From Leptodactylus fallax (taxonomy: Eukaryota > Chordata > Amphibia > Anura > Leptodactylidae): a DNA stretch of 64,000 nucleotides. The notes beneath the pieces are model-generated. The model saw nothing but the letters and a program-made list of their open reading frames with translations, was not told the DNA's origin and searched no databases. Made by a program: the position numbers and the translations under genes. Below are positions 45,781 through 64,000 of this stretch, one piece after another (position 1 is the first letter of the stretch; every line of letters starts with the position of its first letter). The DNA lies in assembly GCA_947044405.1 (NCBI GenBank), contig CAMRHE010000359.1, positions 372,001 to 436,000 on the forward strand, given 5' to 3'.

Positions 45781-47916
45781 CCTATATTTTGCCAGGTGAT
45801 TTCTACTGTGATCCATCTGATAACCTGTGGTATCACGTATAATAGAGTATATGACCTGTGTGTTCTTATGTCATATATTTTGCAGGTGATATTTGCTGTT
45901 CCTGGTAACTGGCGATTATCTCTGGTCAGGTGATATCTGCAGTGACGCATCTGATTTCTACTGATATCAGGTATTATACAGCATATAACTTCTGATGATA
46001 TCAGCTGTGCTCTGCTCTCTGATAAATTGAACATATAACCTGCGGTATCTTGCAGTAGGTTAATCCTCTTGCCCCTGCTCTCACATGTAGCGGGCATATA
46101 ATCATTTCTGAATCTTTACTCCTAAATGTCATCTCTAGACAGAAAATAAAGGATGAAAAAAATTGAAGCCCAGTCTGTTAATCTGCCTGTTATCCAGTTC
46201 TGTAAAATGCATGGTAACGATGATGATGACATGACTATGACGACGACCCTTCCACCTCATTAGATGTTTATTATCTTGTATCTTTTCTGGCTTACAGATC
46301 AGTTCTCAGTTTCCAAAGTATCAGATTACCACATAAAGAATGGGGGGAATATATGGGTATGTTCACACAGAGTTTTTTTGCAGGTTGAAAAAATCTGCTT
46401 CAGGAATTAGGAAACCTTTTTTGACATATAAATTTTTTTTTTTTTACATAATGCGGTTTTTGTTGCTTTTCATGTTTTTCATTGTGATTTTATCCACAGT
46501 TTTTTGCTTCAGCACACTGTATGGACCTGGAAACTTTCCTTTAAAAAAAAATGCTTGTGATTTTTGCAAAAAACGCGTCACAAAACAGCAGCGCATTTTT
46601 TCCACCTCCCATTGATTTCAATGGGTTTTTCAAGGCAGAATCCACCTGAAGATAGGTCATGTCGCTTTTTTTTTTTTTTTTTTAAATCAGCTAGAGGGAA
46701 AAAAACTGCTACTGACTCCCATTGAAATGAATGGAAGGCATTTTTTGAGATGGACCCCCACCTCAAAATCAGCCTGCAAAAAAACTCTGTGTGAACATAC
46801 CCTACAGTAGCCTCTTCTGGGGTGTCCTCTCTCTGTAGGAAAATTTGTCAGAAGAGGAATCAGGTGACAGTGAAATCTGTATGTGATAGACGTAAACCTA
46901 ATAAAGAGGGATATTTATTGTCCTAAACATCATGACAAGAGTTTTCCAGGTCACCCTGTTTTTTGAATGTATACAACAGTATTTGCAGAAAGGCAGGTGG
47001 GGCCTTAAAAAATCTTCCTGCTGCAACCTGTAAAATTTACATTTACTTCTTCTGTTGCACAAGGTTTGCAAGATGGTGTCTGCAGAGAGGAGATTCTAGA
47101 GTCTACCATTTGTGAATTACAGGACTGAATCCTGTAGTATAGTCCCTTAGATGTCATTATATTTTATCTTAATCCTAGGTGGCTTTTAAAATAGCCTATC
47201 ATGGTCCATTTCTCCATTTTATCTATTTAGACCAAATATCTATTTAGCATTCAACTGGAGAAAAGTCAAGCTCCAAGGGCCACCAGTAAGGGCTCGTCTG
47301 CTATGGTGAAAGGATACTCAAATTCACCAATAACTTATGTCAGAAAGACTTCAGATATCATGAATTCATATTGCAAGAATTTCTTGGAACAAGACCCTCA
47401 TTACTGAATAGGCTAGAGAATCTGGTTGTATCATATGCCAAAACCAGGCAACAAGTTATGACTCAAGGATGTAGCAGATCTGAACAAGTGTCTAATGGAG
47501 TAGTTCAAAATGGAGACCAGATGGCTTCCATACTCTTACCTGACACATGCCTACATATGGCCATTCTTCCTGTATTGTCAGTTCTAATGCCTTGCATTCT
47601 GCATTATCATACAGATTATATGCTGTAGAATACCTGACCAGAGATAATCAGATCACACAAAATATAACCTGAGAGCAGACATCACCTGTACAACATATGT
47701 AACATAGTATATAAACACACAGGCTATATGTTCTAAAACACTTGACAGTAGAGGTAAACAGATAGCACAGTGGCTAGCTGCAGCAGAACATAAGACATAC
47801 TGCATGATAACACAGGTTATATGCTTTATAATACCTAACCAGAGCACAGCAAATATCACCTGTGAACAATATATGTGGCACTCTGAAAATAGCAGAAATC
47901 ACCTGCAAAATATAGG
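45781..47916. mobile_element. Candidate DNA transposon with inverted subterminal motif arrays
   Basis: Both ends begin CCTATATTTTGC(C)AGGTGA when read inward. Each is followed by about 300 bases of irregularly repeated motifs in inverted orientation at the two sides. The shared modules are 'ggtattatacagcatataac' with 'ctgtgttatcatgcag', 'ttgcaggtgatatttgctgt' and 'ctctggtcaggt'. Subterminal arrays of this kind are typical of several cut-and-paste superfamilies. No transposase is readable in the 1.5 kb between the arrays, and a separate MITE (46355-46802) is nested there. Target duplications are not obvious. Confidence 0.6.
46355..46802. mobile_element. MITE with near-perfect 'GGGTATGTTCACACAGAG' ends
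   Basis: The left end GGGTATGTTCACACAGAGTT continues 'tttttgcaggttgaaaa', and the right end is its inverse (cagcctgcaaaaaaactctg, then tgtgaacataccc). It is 448 bp. A related half-element lies at 49327-49700. Confidence 0.85.
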
Positions 47917-48500
47917 AAACTAGCAGAAGGACCTGGCTTCGCACGGGTATATTTCATTTTTTGTTTGTGTAGTAGCCCCATAAGAATTGCCCAGTTTTGC
48001 ACTGGTCTATTTTGTATGTTGCTGGTGTGTATGTTTAAAAAATTTTCTACTGCTTTGAGGACATCATTTCCCTTAAATAAACCTTGGAGGCATGAGTAGT
48101 TTAAAAATGTTTCGATTTATAAGAATGCTGACATCCAGTATGGCAGTCCAGTATAGGTACAGTCTATTTATGGCTGTGTTGTTATGGAAGCCTGGTAAAT
48201 TAAATGTGAATTTATATTGGCTGATACACATCATATGACTGAATATTTAAGGTTCTGCGAACTGCTATTGACTCATACAGGTCATAAATAACTTGGTTGC
48301 TATGGAAACCTGGTGTAAAGCTGTGTGTATGTCAAGACTGCAGAACCTGCGATTTTCCATTGGTCCATAAGCATCATGTGATCATGTGTATCTCAGTTTG
48401 GATATCAGTGAAAAACCTGCGATCGTTTGTTATGGAAAGCCTGGAGTAAAGCTGTGTGTATATGACCTTGTGTAACAGCGTCATCCACAGCGCCTTGCCC
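47917..48500 (+). repeat. Interspersed repeat starting 'agcagaaggacctggcttcg'
   Basis: The phrase 'agaaggacctggcttcgcac' then 'gggtatat' is a repeat start I know from vertebrate genomes. It is followed by recurring 'ggttgctatggaaacctggt' and 'gtaaagctgtgtgtat' units (about 48170, 48290 and 48425). The class is uncertain. Confidence 0.5.
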
Positions 48501-48504
48501 CTTT

Positions 48505-48932
48505 AACCACTTCCATACCAGATGCTTTACCCCCCTTCCAGACCAGGCACATTTTCAAGCTTTTTGTATGTGCGGTTTTGGAGGGCTATAACATTTTTAT
48601 CATTTGCGTTATTCAACTAACTTCTGCGTCTTTTTTCAGTGACACATAAGGCTTTTTTTTTATGTTTTTATTTTTGCATGTGTTTTAATTTATTTTTTTT
48701 TTTTATATCCAGGAAAATATAAACAAAAGAGGAGGGAAAACATGTCTGTTTTTCACTTTTTTTTTTTTTTTTTATTTAATAACACGAAGTGCTACTAAAA
48801 AACTTTATAAAACTGTTTTTACTCACCGTTACGGTAATTTTTATTTTGTATGGTGTCGTCGGGGGTGGGACTATAACATTTAATAAGGGTGTTTTATTGG
48901 CGTATTATTTTATTTTTGTAATTATTTTCTGC
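48505..48932. repeat. Anuran repeat related to 31832-32765
   Basis: Begins 'accacttccataccagatgc' and continues with T-rich text and 'ggttttggagggctataac'. It ends where a Tc1 fragment starts. Confidence 0.45.
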
Positions 48933-49236
48933 AAAGAGGAGTGGACCAAAATTCCTCCTGACGTGCGCAAACCTCATCAACTACAAAAAACGTCTGACTG
49001 ATGTGCTTGCCAACAAGGGTTTTGCCACCAAGTATTAAGTCTTGTTTGCCAGATACTTATTTCTCTCTGCAAAATGCAAATAAATTTATACAATGTGATT
49101 TTCGGGATTTTATTTTTGATATTCTATCTCTCACTGTTAAAATTAACTTACCCTTAAAATTATAGACTGTTCATGTCTTTGTCAGTGGGCAAACTTACAA
49201 AATCAGCAAGGGATCAAATACTTATTTCCTTCACTG
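48933..49236 (+). mobile_element. 3' fragment of a Tc1-like transposon
   Basis: Only the C-terminal transposase coding sequence and the right terminal repeat remain. The right end 'gatcaaatacttatttcctt' then 'cactg' is followed by TA (49237-49238). 'ctgcaaaatgcaaataaatt' and 'gattttcgggattttatttt' are typical of this family's 3' region. Confidence 0.85.
48935..49039 (+). pseudogene. Tc1-like transposase C-terminal relic, frameshifted
   Basis: It reads 'KEEWTKIPPDV', then shifts frame to 'KKRLTDVLANKGFATKY' and ends TAA at 49037-49039. The catalytic domain is missing. Confidence 0.8.
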
Positions 49237-49326
49237 TACATGTGTGGGGTGGTCTCTCAAGCCTTATATAGGAGGACCATGAGAATCCAATGTACCACCA
49301 CTTCTGTGAAAGCAGCAGGTTCTTAG

Positions 49327-49700
49327 GGTAAGTTCATACTGAGTTTTTTTGAAGGCCGATTTTGAGGCTGATTCTGATTCTCACAATTATTTCAATAGGA
49401 GTCAGGCAGATTTTTTTTTCCTCTACCTGATTTTTCTGCTACAGGGAAAAAAAGCGTCATGAACTATCATCAGACAGATTCCGCCTTGCACACCCCATTA
49501 AAATGAATGGGAGGCAGAAAGAAAATGTTAGCATTTTTTTTTGGATCAGTTTTTGCAAAAACTGCCTGAAAAAAAAAAAAAAAAAAAGTTTTTATTTTCT
49601 GTCTCACATTCATTTCAATGTGATTTGCAAGGCTGAATCTGTCTGAAGATAAATCCTGAAGATTCTTTTTTTCCTCTGGGAGAATTGGCACATGTTTTGA
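49327..49700. repeat. Relative of the MITE at 46355
   Basis: The end 'gggtaagttcatactgagtt' then 'tttttgaaggc' parallels the 46355 terminus. Internal inverted text around 'ccattaaaatgaatggg' and a poly-A run (49570-49587) follow. Confidence 0.5.
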
Positions 49701-49844
49701 GTGATCTTGGAGATTTCATGCTCATGTATATTAAAATTTGTAGTGTCAAGTGACCTGCCATAATGTTTTCTTTTTTAGGTAAACAGTGGAATTATTGTTC
49801 AGATGATGCATTGATTAAATCCAATCATAATAAATATCCAAATA

Positions 49845-51464
49845 CAGTTGTGCTAAAAAGTTTACATACCCCGGCAGTTTTTTTGTTTTTTGGCCTTTTT
49901 TCAGAGAATATGAATCATAACACAAAAACTTTTTCTCCACTCATGGTTAGTGGTTGGTTGAAGCCATTTATTGTCAAACTTCTGTGTTTTCTCTTTTTAA
50001 ATCATAATGACAACCAAAAACATCAAAATGACCCTGTTCAAAAGTTCACATACCATGGTGATTTTGGTCTGATAACATGCCCAGAAGTTGACACAAAGGG
50101 GTTTGAATGGCTACTAAAGGTAACATCCTCACCTGTGACCTGTTTGCTTGTAATCAGTGTGTGTGCATAAAAGCTGAGTGAGTTTCTGGGATCCAGACAG
50201 ACTGTTGCATCTTTCCTCCAGCCACTGACGTTTCTGGATTGGGAGTCATGGGGAAAGCAAAAGAATTGTCCACGGATCTACAGGAAAAGGTAGTTGAACT
50301 GTATAAAACAGGAAAGGGATACAAAAAGATATCCAAGGAATTGATAATGCCAGTCAGCAGTGTTCAACAAATGGAAACTCAGGGGCTCTGTAAAAACCAA
50401 GCCAAGGTCAGGTAGACCAACCAAAATTTCGGCTACAACTGCCCGGAAAATTGTTCGGGATGCAAAGCAAAACCACACATAACATCAGCGGAAATACAGG
50501 ACTCTCTGAAAACTATAGGTGTGGTTGTTTCAAGATGCACAATAAGGAGGCACTTGAATAAAAATGGGCTGCATGGTCGAGTTGCCAGAAGAAAGTCATT
50601 ACTGAGCAAATGCCACAAAGAATCTCGCCTTCAATACACCAAACAGCACAGAGACAAGCCTCAAAACTTCTGGAACAAGGTAATTTGGAGTGATGAGATA
50701 AAAATTTAACTTTTTGGCCACAACCATAAATGTTACATTTGGAGAGGTGTCAACAAGGCCTCTGAAGAAAGGAATACCATTCCTACTGTAAAGCACGGAG
50801 GTGGATCACTGATAATGTGGGGATGTACGAGCTTCAAAAGGTAAAGGAAACTTGGTCAAAGTTAAAGGAAAGATGAATGCAGCATGTTATCAGCAAATAC
50901 TAGAGGCAAATTTACACTCATTAGCCAGGAAGCTGCGCATGGGACATACTTGGACGTTCCAACATGACAACGATCCAAAACACAAGGCCAAGTCAACCTG
51001 TCATTGGCTACAGCAGAAGAAAGTGAAGGTTCTGGAGTGGCCATCTCAGTCTCCTGACCTCAATATCATTGAGCCACTCTGGGGAGATCTCAAGCATGCA
51101 CTACATTGCAAGACAGCCCAGGAATTGACAGGAACTGGAGACTTTTTGCCTAGAAGAATGGGCAGTTTTACCATTTGAGAAAATAAAGAGCCTCATCCAC
51201 AACTACCACAAAAGACTTCAAGCTGTCATTGATGTTAGAGGGGGCAATACACGGTATTAAGAACTGGGGTATGTGAACTTTTGAACAGGGTCATTTTGAT
51301 GTTTTTGGTTGTCATTATGATTTAAAAAGAGAAAACACAGAAGTTTGACAATAAATGGCTTCAACCAACCACTAACCATGAGTGAAGAAAAAGTGTTTTC
51401 ATTCATATTCTCTGAAAAAAGGTCAAAAAATCTGCCAGGGTATGTAAACTTTTTAGCACAACTG
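49845..51464 (+). mobile_element. Tc1-like transposon with IR/DR-type ends
   Basis: TA flanks both sides (49843-49844 and 51465-51466). The terminal repeats are about 210 bp. Within each, an outer motif 'aaaaagtttacatacc' and an inner motif 'aaaagttcacatacc' (or its variant 'gggtatgtgaacttttga' on the right) form the doubled binding-site pattern known from Sleeping Beauty-type elements. It is 1620 bp. The transposase between is broken. Confidence 0.95.
50248..51260 (+). pseudogene. Tc1-like transposase, multiply frameshifted
   Basis: It starts ATG 50248 with 'MGKAKELSTDLQEKVVELY', the helix-turn-helix region and the 'RSGRPTKI' linker, which is reached only after a frameshift near 50355. The central part reads 'GLHGRVARRKSLLS', 'KVIWSDEIKI' (first catalytic Asp) and then TAA at about 50707. 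'[14 protein letters not shown]', 'FQHDNDPKH' and 'SPDLNIIEPLWGDL' follow in shifted frames, so all three catalytic positions are preserved. 'HNYHKRLQAVIDVRGG' ends at TAA 51258-51260. The final Thr-Lys-Tyr of the family is Thr-Arg-Tyr here. Confidence 0.92.
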
Positions 51465-51706
51465 TACATACTTTCCCCTATCTTGAAGCATAGGGGGTAG
51501 AGGTTACTCTCATGTCTCATGAAGGTGATTCCCTTTGAGATACAACCAAGGCTACCATGGTTATAATGTTGAAATTAAAAATAAATGTAAAGAGGCCATG
51601 GTGTTCATCACTGTGGGCACACTAGGTGGGATGAGATGAAATGAACGTAAAGCTCCTGATTCTTCATGAATATAAGTTCTTATATAAGACCTTAGTTTCA
51701 CTCAGG

Positions 51707-51868
51707 CTGGGTTCACACTAGCGCTCACAAACCTTGTCCGCTTAAAAAAGTGGTTACCCACGGAAACCCGCCAATCCCATAGACTTTAATGGGGTCCGCT
51801 GTGTTTTTGCCCGATTTCAGTATAAAAGTGGAATCTTGGGCAGAACGCTAGTGTGAACCTACCGTAAG
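51707..51868. mobile_element. 'GTTCACAC' family MITE, short
   Basis: The left end 'gctgggttcacactagcgct' and the right end 'gaacgctagtgtgaaccta' are inverted. The centre 'tttaatggggtccgctg' is shared with 41774-42043. Confidence 0.75.
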
Positions 51869-52184
51869 ATGTGCTACACCTACATACTTCTATTTGCAAA
51901 TGAAGAGGTAGAAGTCCCACATTAACAATCAAAGAAATTGTCATATTTACATATGAAAAACAAATGTGAGACTATACATATTTCCATGATGACTTGCTGT
52001 AAGCATTACAATGTATACTAAACTTTAATGGCTGAACAGTAAGTCCAGAGAATGCTGGAAGTATTCAGCCTATCCATATATAAAGTTCCATTATCATATC
52101 GCTTACATTCTTGGCATCCACCTGAAAGGATTAAAAAGAACTGTGTGAAAAAATAAGCAAACCCTTTTTCTTATTTCCTAAACA

Positions 52185-52245
52185 GCGCCACTCTTGTCCA
52201 TGGGTTGAGTTTGGTATTACTCAGCCAGTTTTTTTATCAGCTACA
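52185..52245. repeat. Anuran repeat fragment 'cagcgccactcttgtccatg'
   Basis: 'cagcgccactcttgtccatg' then 'ggttgagtttggtatt' is a widely dispersed anuran repeat start; only this portion is present. Confidence 0.5.
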
Positions 52246-52387
52246 CATCAGGTACAGTTCACATGGACAAGAGAAATATTGGCAACAAGGTGGCATGAAG
52301 GGTAAGCCCAAGTGTGATGACTAGTGGTAATAAAAAGAAAACTATCAGATAAAAGAAAGTTATCAGACAGACACAAAGGGGGTCCAA

Positions 52388-52565
52388 GCAGGGGCATAGC
52401 AATATAGAGGTGCAGGGATAGCAGTCATTACTGGGCTCTGAAACCTGAGGGGGCCCCCAAAGGTCCCTCTGCCAAATAATATATATCCTTATTCTAAATG
52501 GCACACAGTATTTAAGGGCCCCAGTAGAGCTTTTGCATTGAGGCCCAGGAGTTTTAAGTTACGCC
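52388..52565 (+). repeat. Anuran repeat, plus-orientation partner of 9310-9475
   Basis: Reads 'caggggcatagcaatataga', 'agtcattactgggctctg', 'cctgagggggcccccaaagg' and ends 'ggcccaggagttttaagtta'. Confidence 0.6.
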
Positions 52566-54530
52566 TTTGGTTCCAAGAGCTTAGTTCTTATGAGTTGGAG
52601 TGGCCAGGGGCATTCCCATAAGCAGAAGTGGCACAGTGTGCTCCAAGATGGAGGTAGGCAGAACTCGCTCCGTGCCATGTACAGTGACAGGTCATACTAG
52701 GGACCCAGAGTGAGATGTCAGAGGTAAAGTCGCAAAGAGGAGAATAGTCACATACGTTGGAGTGTAACATTTAGTTTATTGTGCCTTTGATGGTGTTTAA
52801 GCCTTTGTGGCCAAAAGGGCCTTTAAATTAAAAAAAAAAAAAAAAAAAAAAAATTTGTTTTGACATTTTAATTTGGGGTCTTCATATCATCTACTGTGAG
52901 AAGTGAATTTGAACCACCTTGCAGCATCTCACTGGGTCTAACCTCATCACGTCCAAGCTTAACGGGTGTATATCTACATTAACTATATCCAGGTAACTGG
53001 AGTGATGGCAGCCATGTTTACTAAAAGATTTGGTCCCAAGTCACATCACTTCAGAGGAATGATTTGTCTTCTTCCTTCTATACTCCAGATGTGGTCTGTA
53101 GTATAGATTTTGCACAGACATGAATGCAGATATGGTCAGAATATGTGGACTGACTTTTGATGTTGGATCCACCTTTTCAGAAATTTTCCTTTCATTAATA
53201 GCAGTGCCTGAGCTATATGGAATTTATGTAAAAAGCTAGATTATATGCCTCATTTAGTAAAGTGTAACTAAACTTCTGAACAACTTTTGATTTTCTGGCA
53301 ATATTTGTGCCATTAATAAATTCTGTAATATAATTTAACAAATTTTGGATTATTTCTGGGAATTCTGCATTTAGCTTCCTTTCTTCTCTGTTGAGAGCTA
53401 TGCCCTGCTTCTATCAGTCTGTGTGCAGACTTTGTTTGAGCCCTGTATTTGGCATATGTGCTGGGAAATGCCCCTGGCATATACATAACATTTGTGCTTA
53501 GGACTCCATTTACTCAACCAACACCAAAAAAAAAAGTCCCCCATCAGGCTAATATATGTATCAGAAACCCGGTATTTAAATGTAGCGTGAGTTGGAGTCC
53601 AATAAATGAGACTTGCCCATTTACTAATTGTAGCTTTTGTATATAGGTGTATATTGTGTATAAATAAAATCACACGGAGGAAGCATTATCTCATATGGTT
53701 GAAAAAACTGTTGTTATGAAAGTTTTCTCCAGTAGATGGCATAATGTTAGTATATATGAGATGTTCTGAAGACGCTCAACAGAAGGAAACGAACAGTAAA
53801 AATCAAAGATCTCTCACTCTGCATTAAGACAACTGACTTACAAAGTTGCACAGCAATATTCATGGTTTGGTATTGTGCTACTGACATTGTTCAATCGCAA
53901 ATAGACACAGACCACAAGACAAATTTTGTAAGAAAACCAAAATATATAAAATCAACAAGGTTACAAAAGGAAAAATAAAATAATTCAGGCATTTGGTGAC
54001 ATTGCAGCAGCGCTGTAGTAAAAGATTTCACATATACAGACATATAGCCAAACATCCTTAGAGACCAGGAAAGAGAGGCTGAACAGCCGTGGTCACGTAT
54101 GAGCCTGGTACTTCTTCCAGCCTGCTGGAAGGACACACATCCAGGGAGTGTTAGGCACTAGAACAGCTCTGCCGCATCATGCAACTCATGGCTCCCCAGT
54201 AACTTGGAGAGGAGAATCTTAACAGTGTGAGACCATAGGTGAGAAATTGCTACACAACTTGTGCTACATGGCTATACAGTATATACAATAAGAGGTATGG
54301 TGGATTTCATTGTCTACATAACACAGGGGTTGCATAATAAATGTGATCCCTAATAAATAAACCACGCTATTCCTGAAACTTTGACACTTGCACAGTGCAT
54401 TGACTAACTCACTGTGCACTACCTTCTAAACCCGAACATGTGAAACATGTGAAACATGTAAACCCGAACATGGCTCCCATAATTCCCAGAGTGACCCGCA
54501 ACAACAATAAATTATTGGCATTAAAATGAC
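52566..54530. other. No gene recognised
   Basis: An A23 run lies at 52830-52852. Several short open frames lack motifs. Confidence 0.4.
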
Positions 54531-54534
54531 ACAT

Positions 54535-54975
54535 TAGGGTAGATTCACACAGGCCATAAATTTAAAGGAGAAAAAAAAACCTCAGAGATTTGCAGCAAAA
54601 TCCCTGAAACATTTTACATGGAGATTTTGTAGAGATTTGCAGTAAATTTCACTCTATGCAAAAGGTAAACTCTACCGTGAAAATGTTACCACAGGTCAGA
54701 TTTTTTTCCTGCATCGTGTGGATGAAATTCATTAAGATATCGTTTCACTTTACTGCAGATTTTTACTCCACAGAGTATCCATCACGTGTTAACATACCTT
54801 AGGACTTATTCACATTGCCATTTTCAGTCCGTGAAAAACCGTCCGAGAGCCAACCACATTTCCGGACTGACCACAGACGCGCGAGTAAAACTTACCGCAT
54901 CATAGTAATGATGTGAACTCTGTTCACATGGACTGCGTTTCACCAAAGGAATGCAGTTGTGTGAATAAGCCCTTA
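54535..54975. repeat. Two adjacent anuran short repeats
   Basis: 'agggtagattcacacaggcc' opens the first, and 'ttattcacattgccattttc' with 'ccgtgaaaaaccgtccg' the second. The right end is 'tgtgtgaataagccctta'. Confidence 0.45.
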
Positions 54976-55862
54976 CACTGCTTGAAGAGTACATATCATA
55001 TACAGGATATACTACAAGGTTACATCTGAATTTTACATATCACTAAAAAGCACACAATATTTTGAAAGACCCCTTCTCATATTTAAACATTTACAGACCC
55101 AACACCTTCATTACATCTCCAGCATCTTCTGTCCTTCTGCTCCACCATAGGAACATTGAAATGGTCCACACCAAAATGGAGACTGTGATAGAGACAATGC
55201 GGCCACTGGTGTGGATTGTCCTTATGACAATGCTGACCCCCCAGAGGATACAGCAGGAGTATTGTACTGATGCTGGAGTAGATATTATGTAGGCATTGGG
55301 CTAGTAATGCAACCATCCATATGATTTCCTTCACATTTTTTTTTTTTTTTTTTTACTCTATAGTATTTTTATATACCACTAGTTCTCCTTTAAGATGTGC
55401 CTGGAGGAAAGACATTGCATTTAGTAATCTACATATTCCTCTCTATATGTTTATACATATATATATATATATATATATATTTATACGTAAAAAAAAATAC
55501 AATTTTCTTCAACAAAATAAAAACATATCTTAGAAGACAAAAATAGAAAGAGAGGAGGACAGTTGACATTGTGGGACTTCCATCAGCCAGTCCTTCCTGA
55601 GAGGCCTGAACAGTCCTTTGGCCTATGGCAGCAAGGAAAGGAGTTATTGAAGGCGGTGAGGGCAAAACATTGAAAATATATATTCCTATATTTATAGGTC
55701 TTAATTTATACATAACAATAATATATTTAACACATTTTCTTTAGCAGACGATTGAGGCACAATAGAGAGCACTGTGTCATAATGCCGCTCTGCAAGGAAA
55801 GTGTGGACCAATAATTGTGCAAAAAAAGTGTAAACTCATTCAGCCCTGCTGCCCCCTCAGGG
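54976..55862 (-). other. Region downstream of the kinase stop codon; 3' UTR extent unknown
   Basis: The kinase transcript must continue leftward from 55862. I find no canonical AATAAA on the minus strand in the first 500 bases, only weaker variants such as TATAAA (about 55704). A T17 run (55338-55355) and an (AT)n run (55457-55482) lie here. Confidence 0.4.
55457..55482. repeat. (AT)n microsatellite
   Basis: An uninterrupted run of about 13 AT units. Confidence 0.95.
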
Positions 55863-63112
<7,250 letters not shown>

Positions 63113-63229
63113 CTGTTAAAAAAAAAAAAAAAAGAAGCTATTTCAGTCAGTTGATCAACAAAGCAGCAAGCGAGTGGCTACACACATGATTTACTATGTG
63201 GCTGCTTTCTCGGCAGATTATAGCTCCAT

Positions 63230-64000
63230 CCTAATCAGGGTCACAGCTGTCATGAGGCAACCTGAGGCAACAGCCTCAGGTGGCGCCAGCCTCAGGTGGC
63301 GCCTCATGGCATTAATAGAAGGGGCGGAATTTTTCAGAATCAGCTGCCACCTGTTAGATTATTCCAACAGGTAGCAGCTGATGTTTTACTCACCAATCCC
63401 CGGTCCTGTCCAGTCCGGCATCAGCATCTTCCTACAGTGGGAGCTGCAGCTTTTTTCAGTGTCCACACCCTGAAGGCAGAAGCGGAGACCAGATGTGACA
63501 GAAACGGGGATCGGTGAATAAAACATCAGCTGCAACTTGTTGGAATAATCCAATAGGTAGTGGCCGAACTTGTGTGGCACCAGGGGAGGTGAGCAGAAAC
63601 AACAAACAGTAATACTCACCTCTCCTGGGCGTCCAGCTTCTGTCTGACGTCACGTGCCCTGGAGATCACCACTGAGGCCTGTGATTAGGACGTGGCGGTC
63701 ATGTGTCATGTGTGCACTGGGCATCATGTGTTGTCAGGTGTGCGCCAAGCATCATGATGTGATGTCAGACGGAAACAGGAAATGGCCTGAAGTGGATACC
63801 AGGGACCACTGGACGCCACATAGATGCATAAAGGTGAGTATAAGTTTTTGTTTTTTTTTTGTTTTTTTTTAACTCATCTCCTCTGGGCCTCCCCTTATTA
63901 TACTCTAGGGTCTGAGCAGACCCCAGAGTATAATAGCGCTTCATGGGTGACAAACCCTAAAAGTTTCAGGTTCGCGCCAAGCCTGAAACTTTTGGAAAAT
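63230..64000. repeat. Interspersed repeat shared with 39440-39885, running off the window
   Basis: It shares 'taggtagtggccgaacttgt', 'aatactcacctctcctgggc' and the end 'gcctgaaacttttggaaaat' with 39440-39885. 'ggcaacagcctcaggtggcg' is duplicated internally, and a hairpin 'agtttcagg...cctgaaact' lies at 63962-63992. Confidence 0.65.

Noticed and set aside
45753..46097. Minus-strand open frame of 114 codons
   Set aside because: It lies across the left subterminal motif array, and its reading frame is explained by the repeated modules.
49763..50170. Plus-strand open frame of 135 codons
   Set aside because: It covers the left terminal repeat of the Tc1 element and has no transposase or other domain.

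Overview
The window looks like nuclear DNA from a frog or toad (Anura, probably a neobatrachian). It is AT-rich and dominated by decayed transposons. Several interspersed repeats match types I know from anuran genomes, such as the one carrying 'gcgccaacatattccgc'. The only conventional protein-coding gene I can defend is at the right edge on the minus strand: the last seven coding exons of a G protein-coupled receptor kinase. Its final exon encodes a C-terminus of the GRK6A type (Cys-Cys-Gly-Asn-Cys ... Thr-Arg-Leu). The upstream exons lie beyond position 64000.

Layout. 1-23 kb is gene-poor and holds short non-autonomous DNA transposons (TTAA-flanked and 'GTTCACAC'-ended types), a plus-strand Tc1 relic (6706-7775), a minus-strand Tc1 element (16236-17699), a 5' fragment of another Tc1 (about 18088-18535) and a near-perfect foldback (20577-20925). 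23.2-28.2 kb is a GC-rich island. Its core is a 3.7-kb minisatellite of about 110 units of 31, 32 or 34 bp, followed by a CpG-rich stretch with an X-box-like site. 28.9-31 kb is a degenerate minisatellite split by a Tc1 element (29139-30662). 31.4-34.6 kb is a CR1-like LINE relic broken by three later insertions, one of them an internally deleted Tc1 (33685-34531). 35-45 kb holds low-copy or unrecognised sequence, tandem repeats, a hAT-type MITE with an exact 8-bp target duplication (43075-43480) and a TIR element (43995-44980). 45781-47916 is bounded by inverted ends that carry arrays of related motifs and may be an undescribed DNA transposon. 48.9-51.5 kb holds a Tc1 3' fragment and a Tc1 element with doubled terminal repeats (49845-51464).

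The GRK6 exons at 55863-63112 encode 265 continuous residues, from the catalytic Asp of subdomain VIb to the stop codon. They cover the DLG motif, activation segment, C-lobe, AGC-type tail, membrane-binding amphipathic helix and the cysteine-rich end. The introns hold a second hAT MITE (60239-60509) with an exact 8-bp target duplication, a TTAA-type MITE and other anuran repeats. No transposase copy here is intact, so nothing suggests an autonomous element. No RNA gene, CRISPR array or virus was found.
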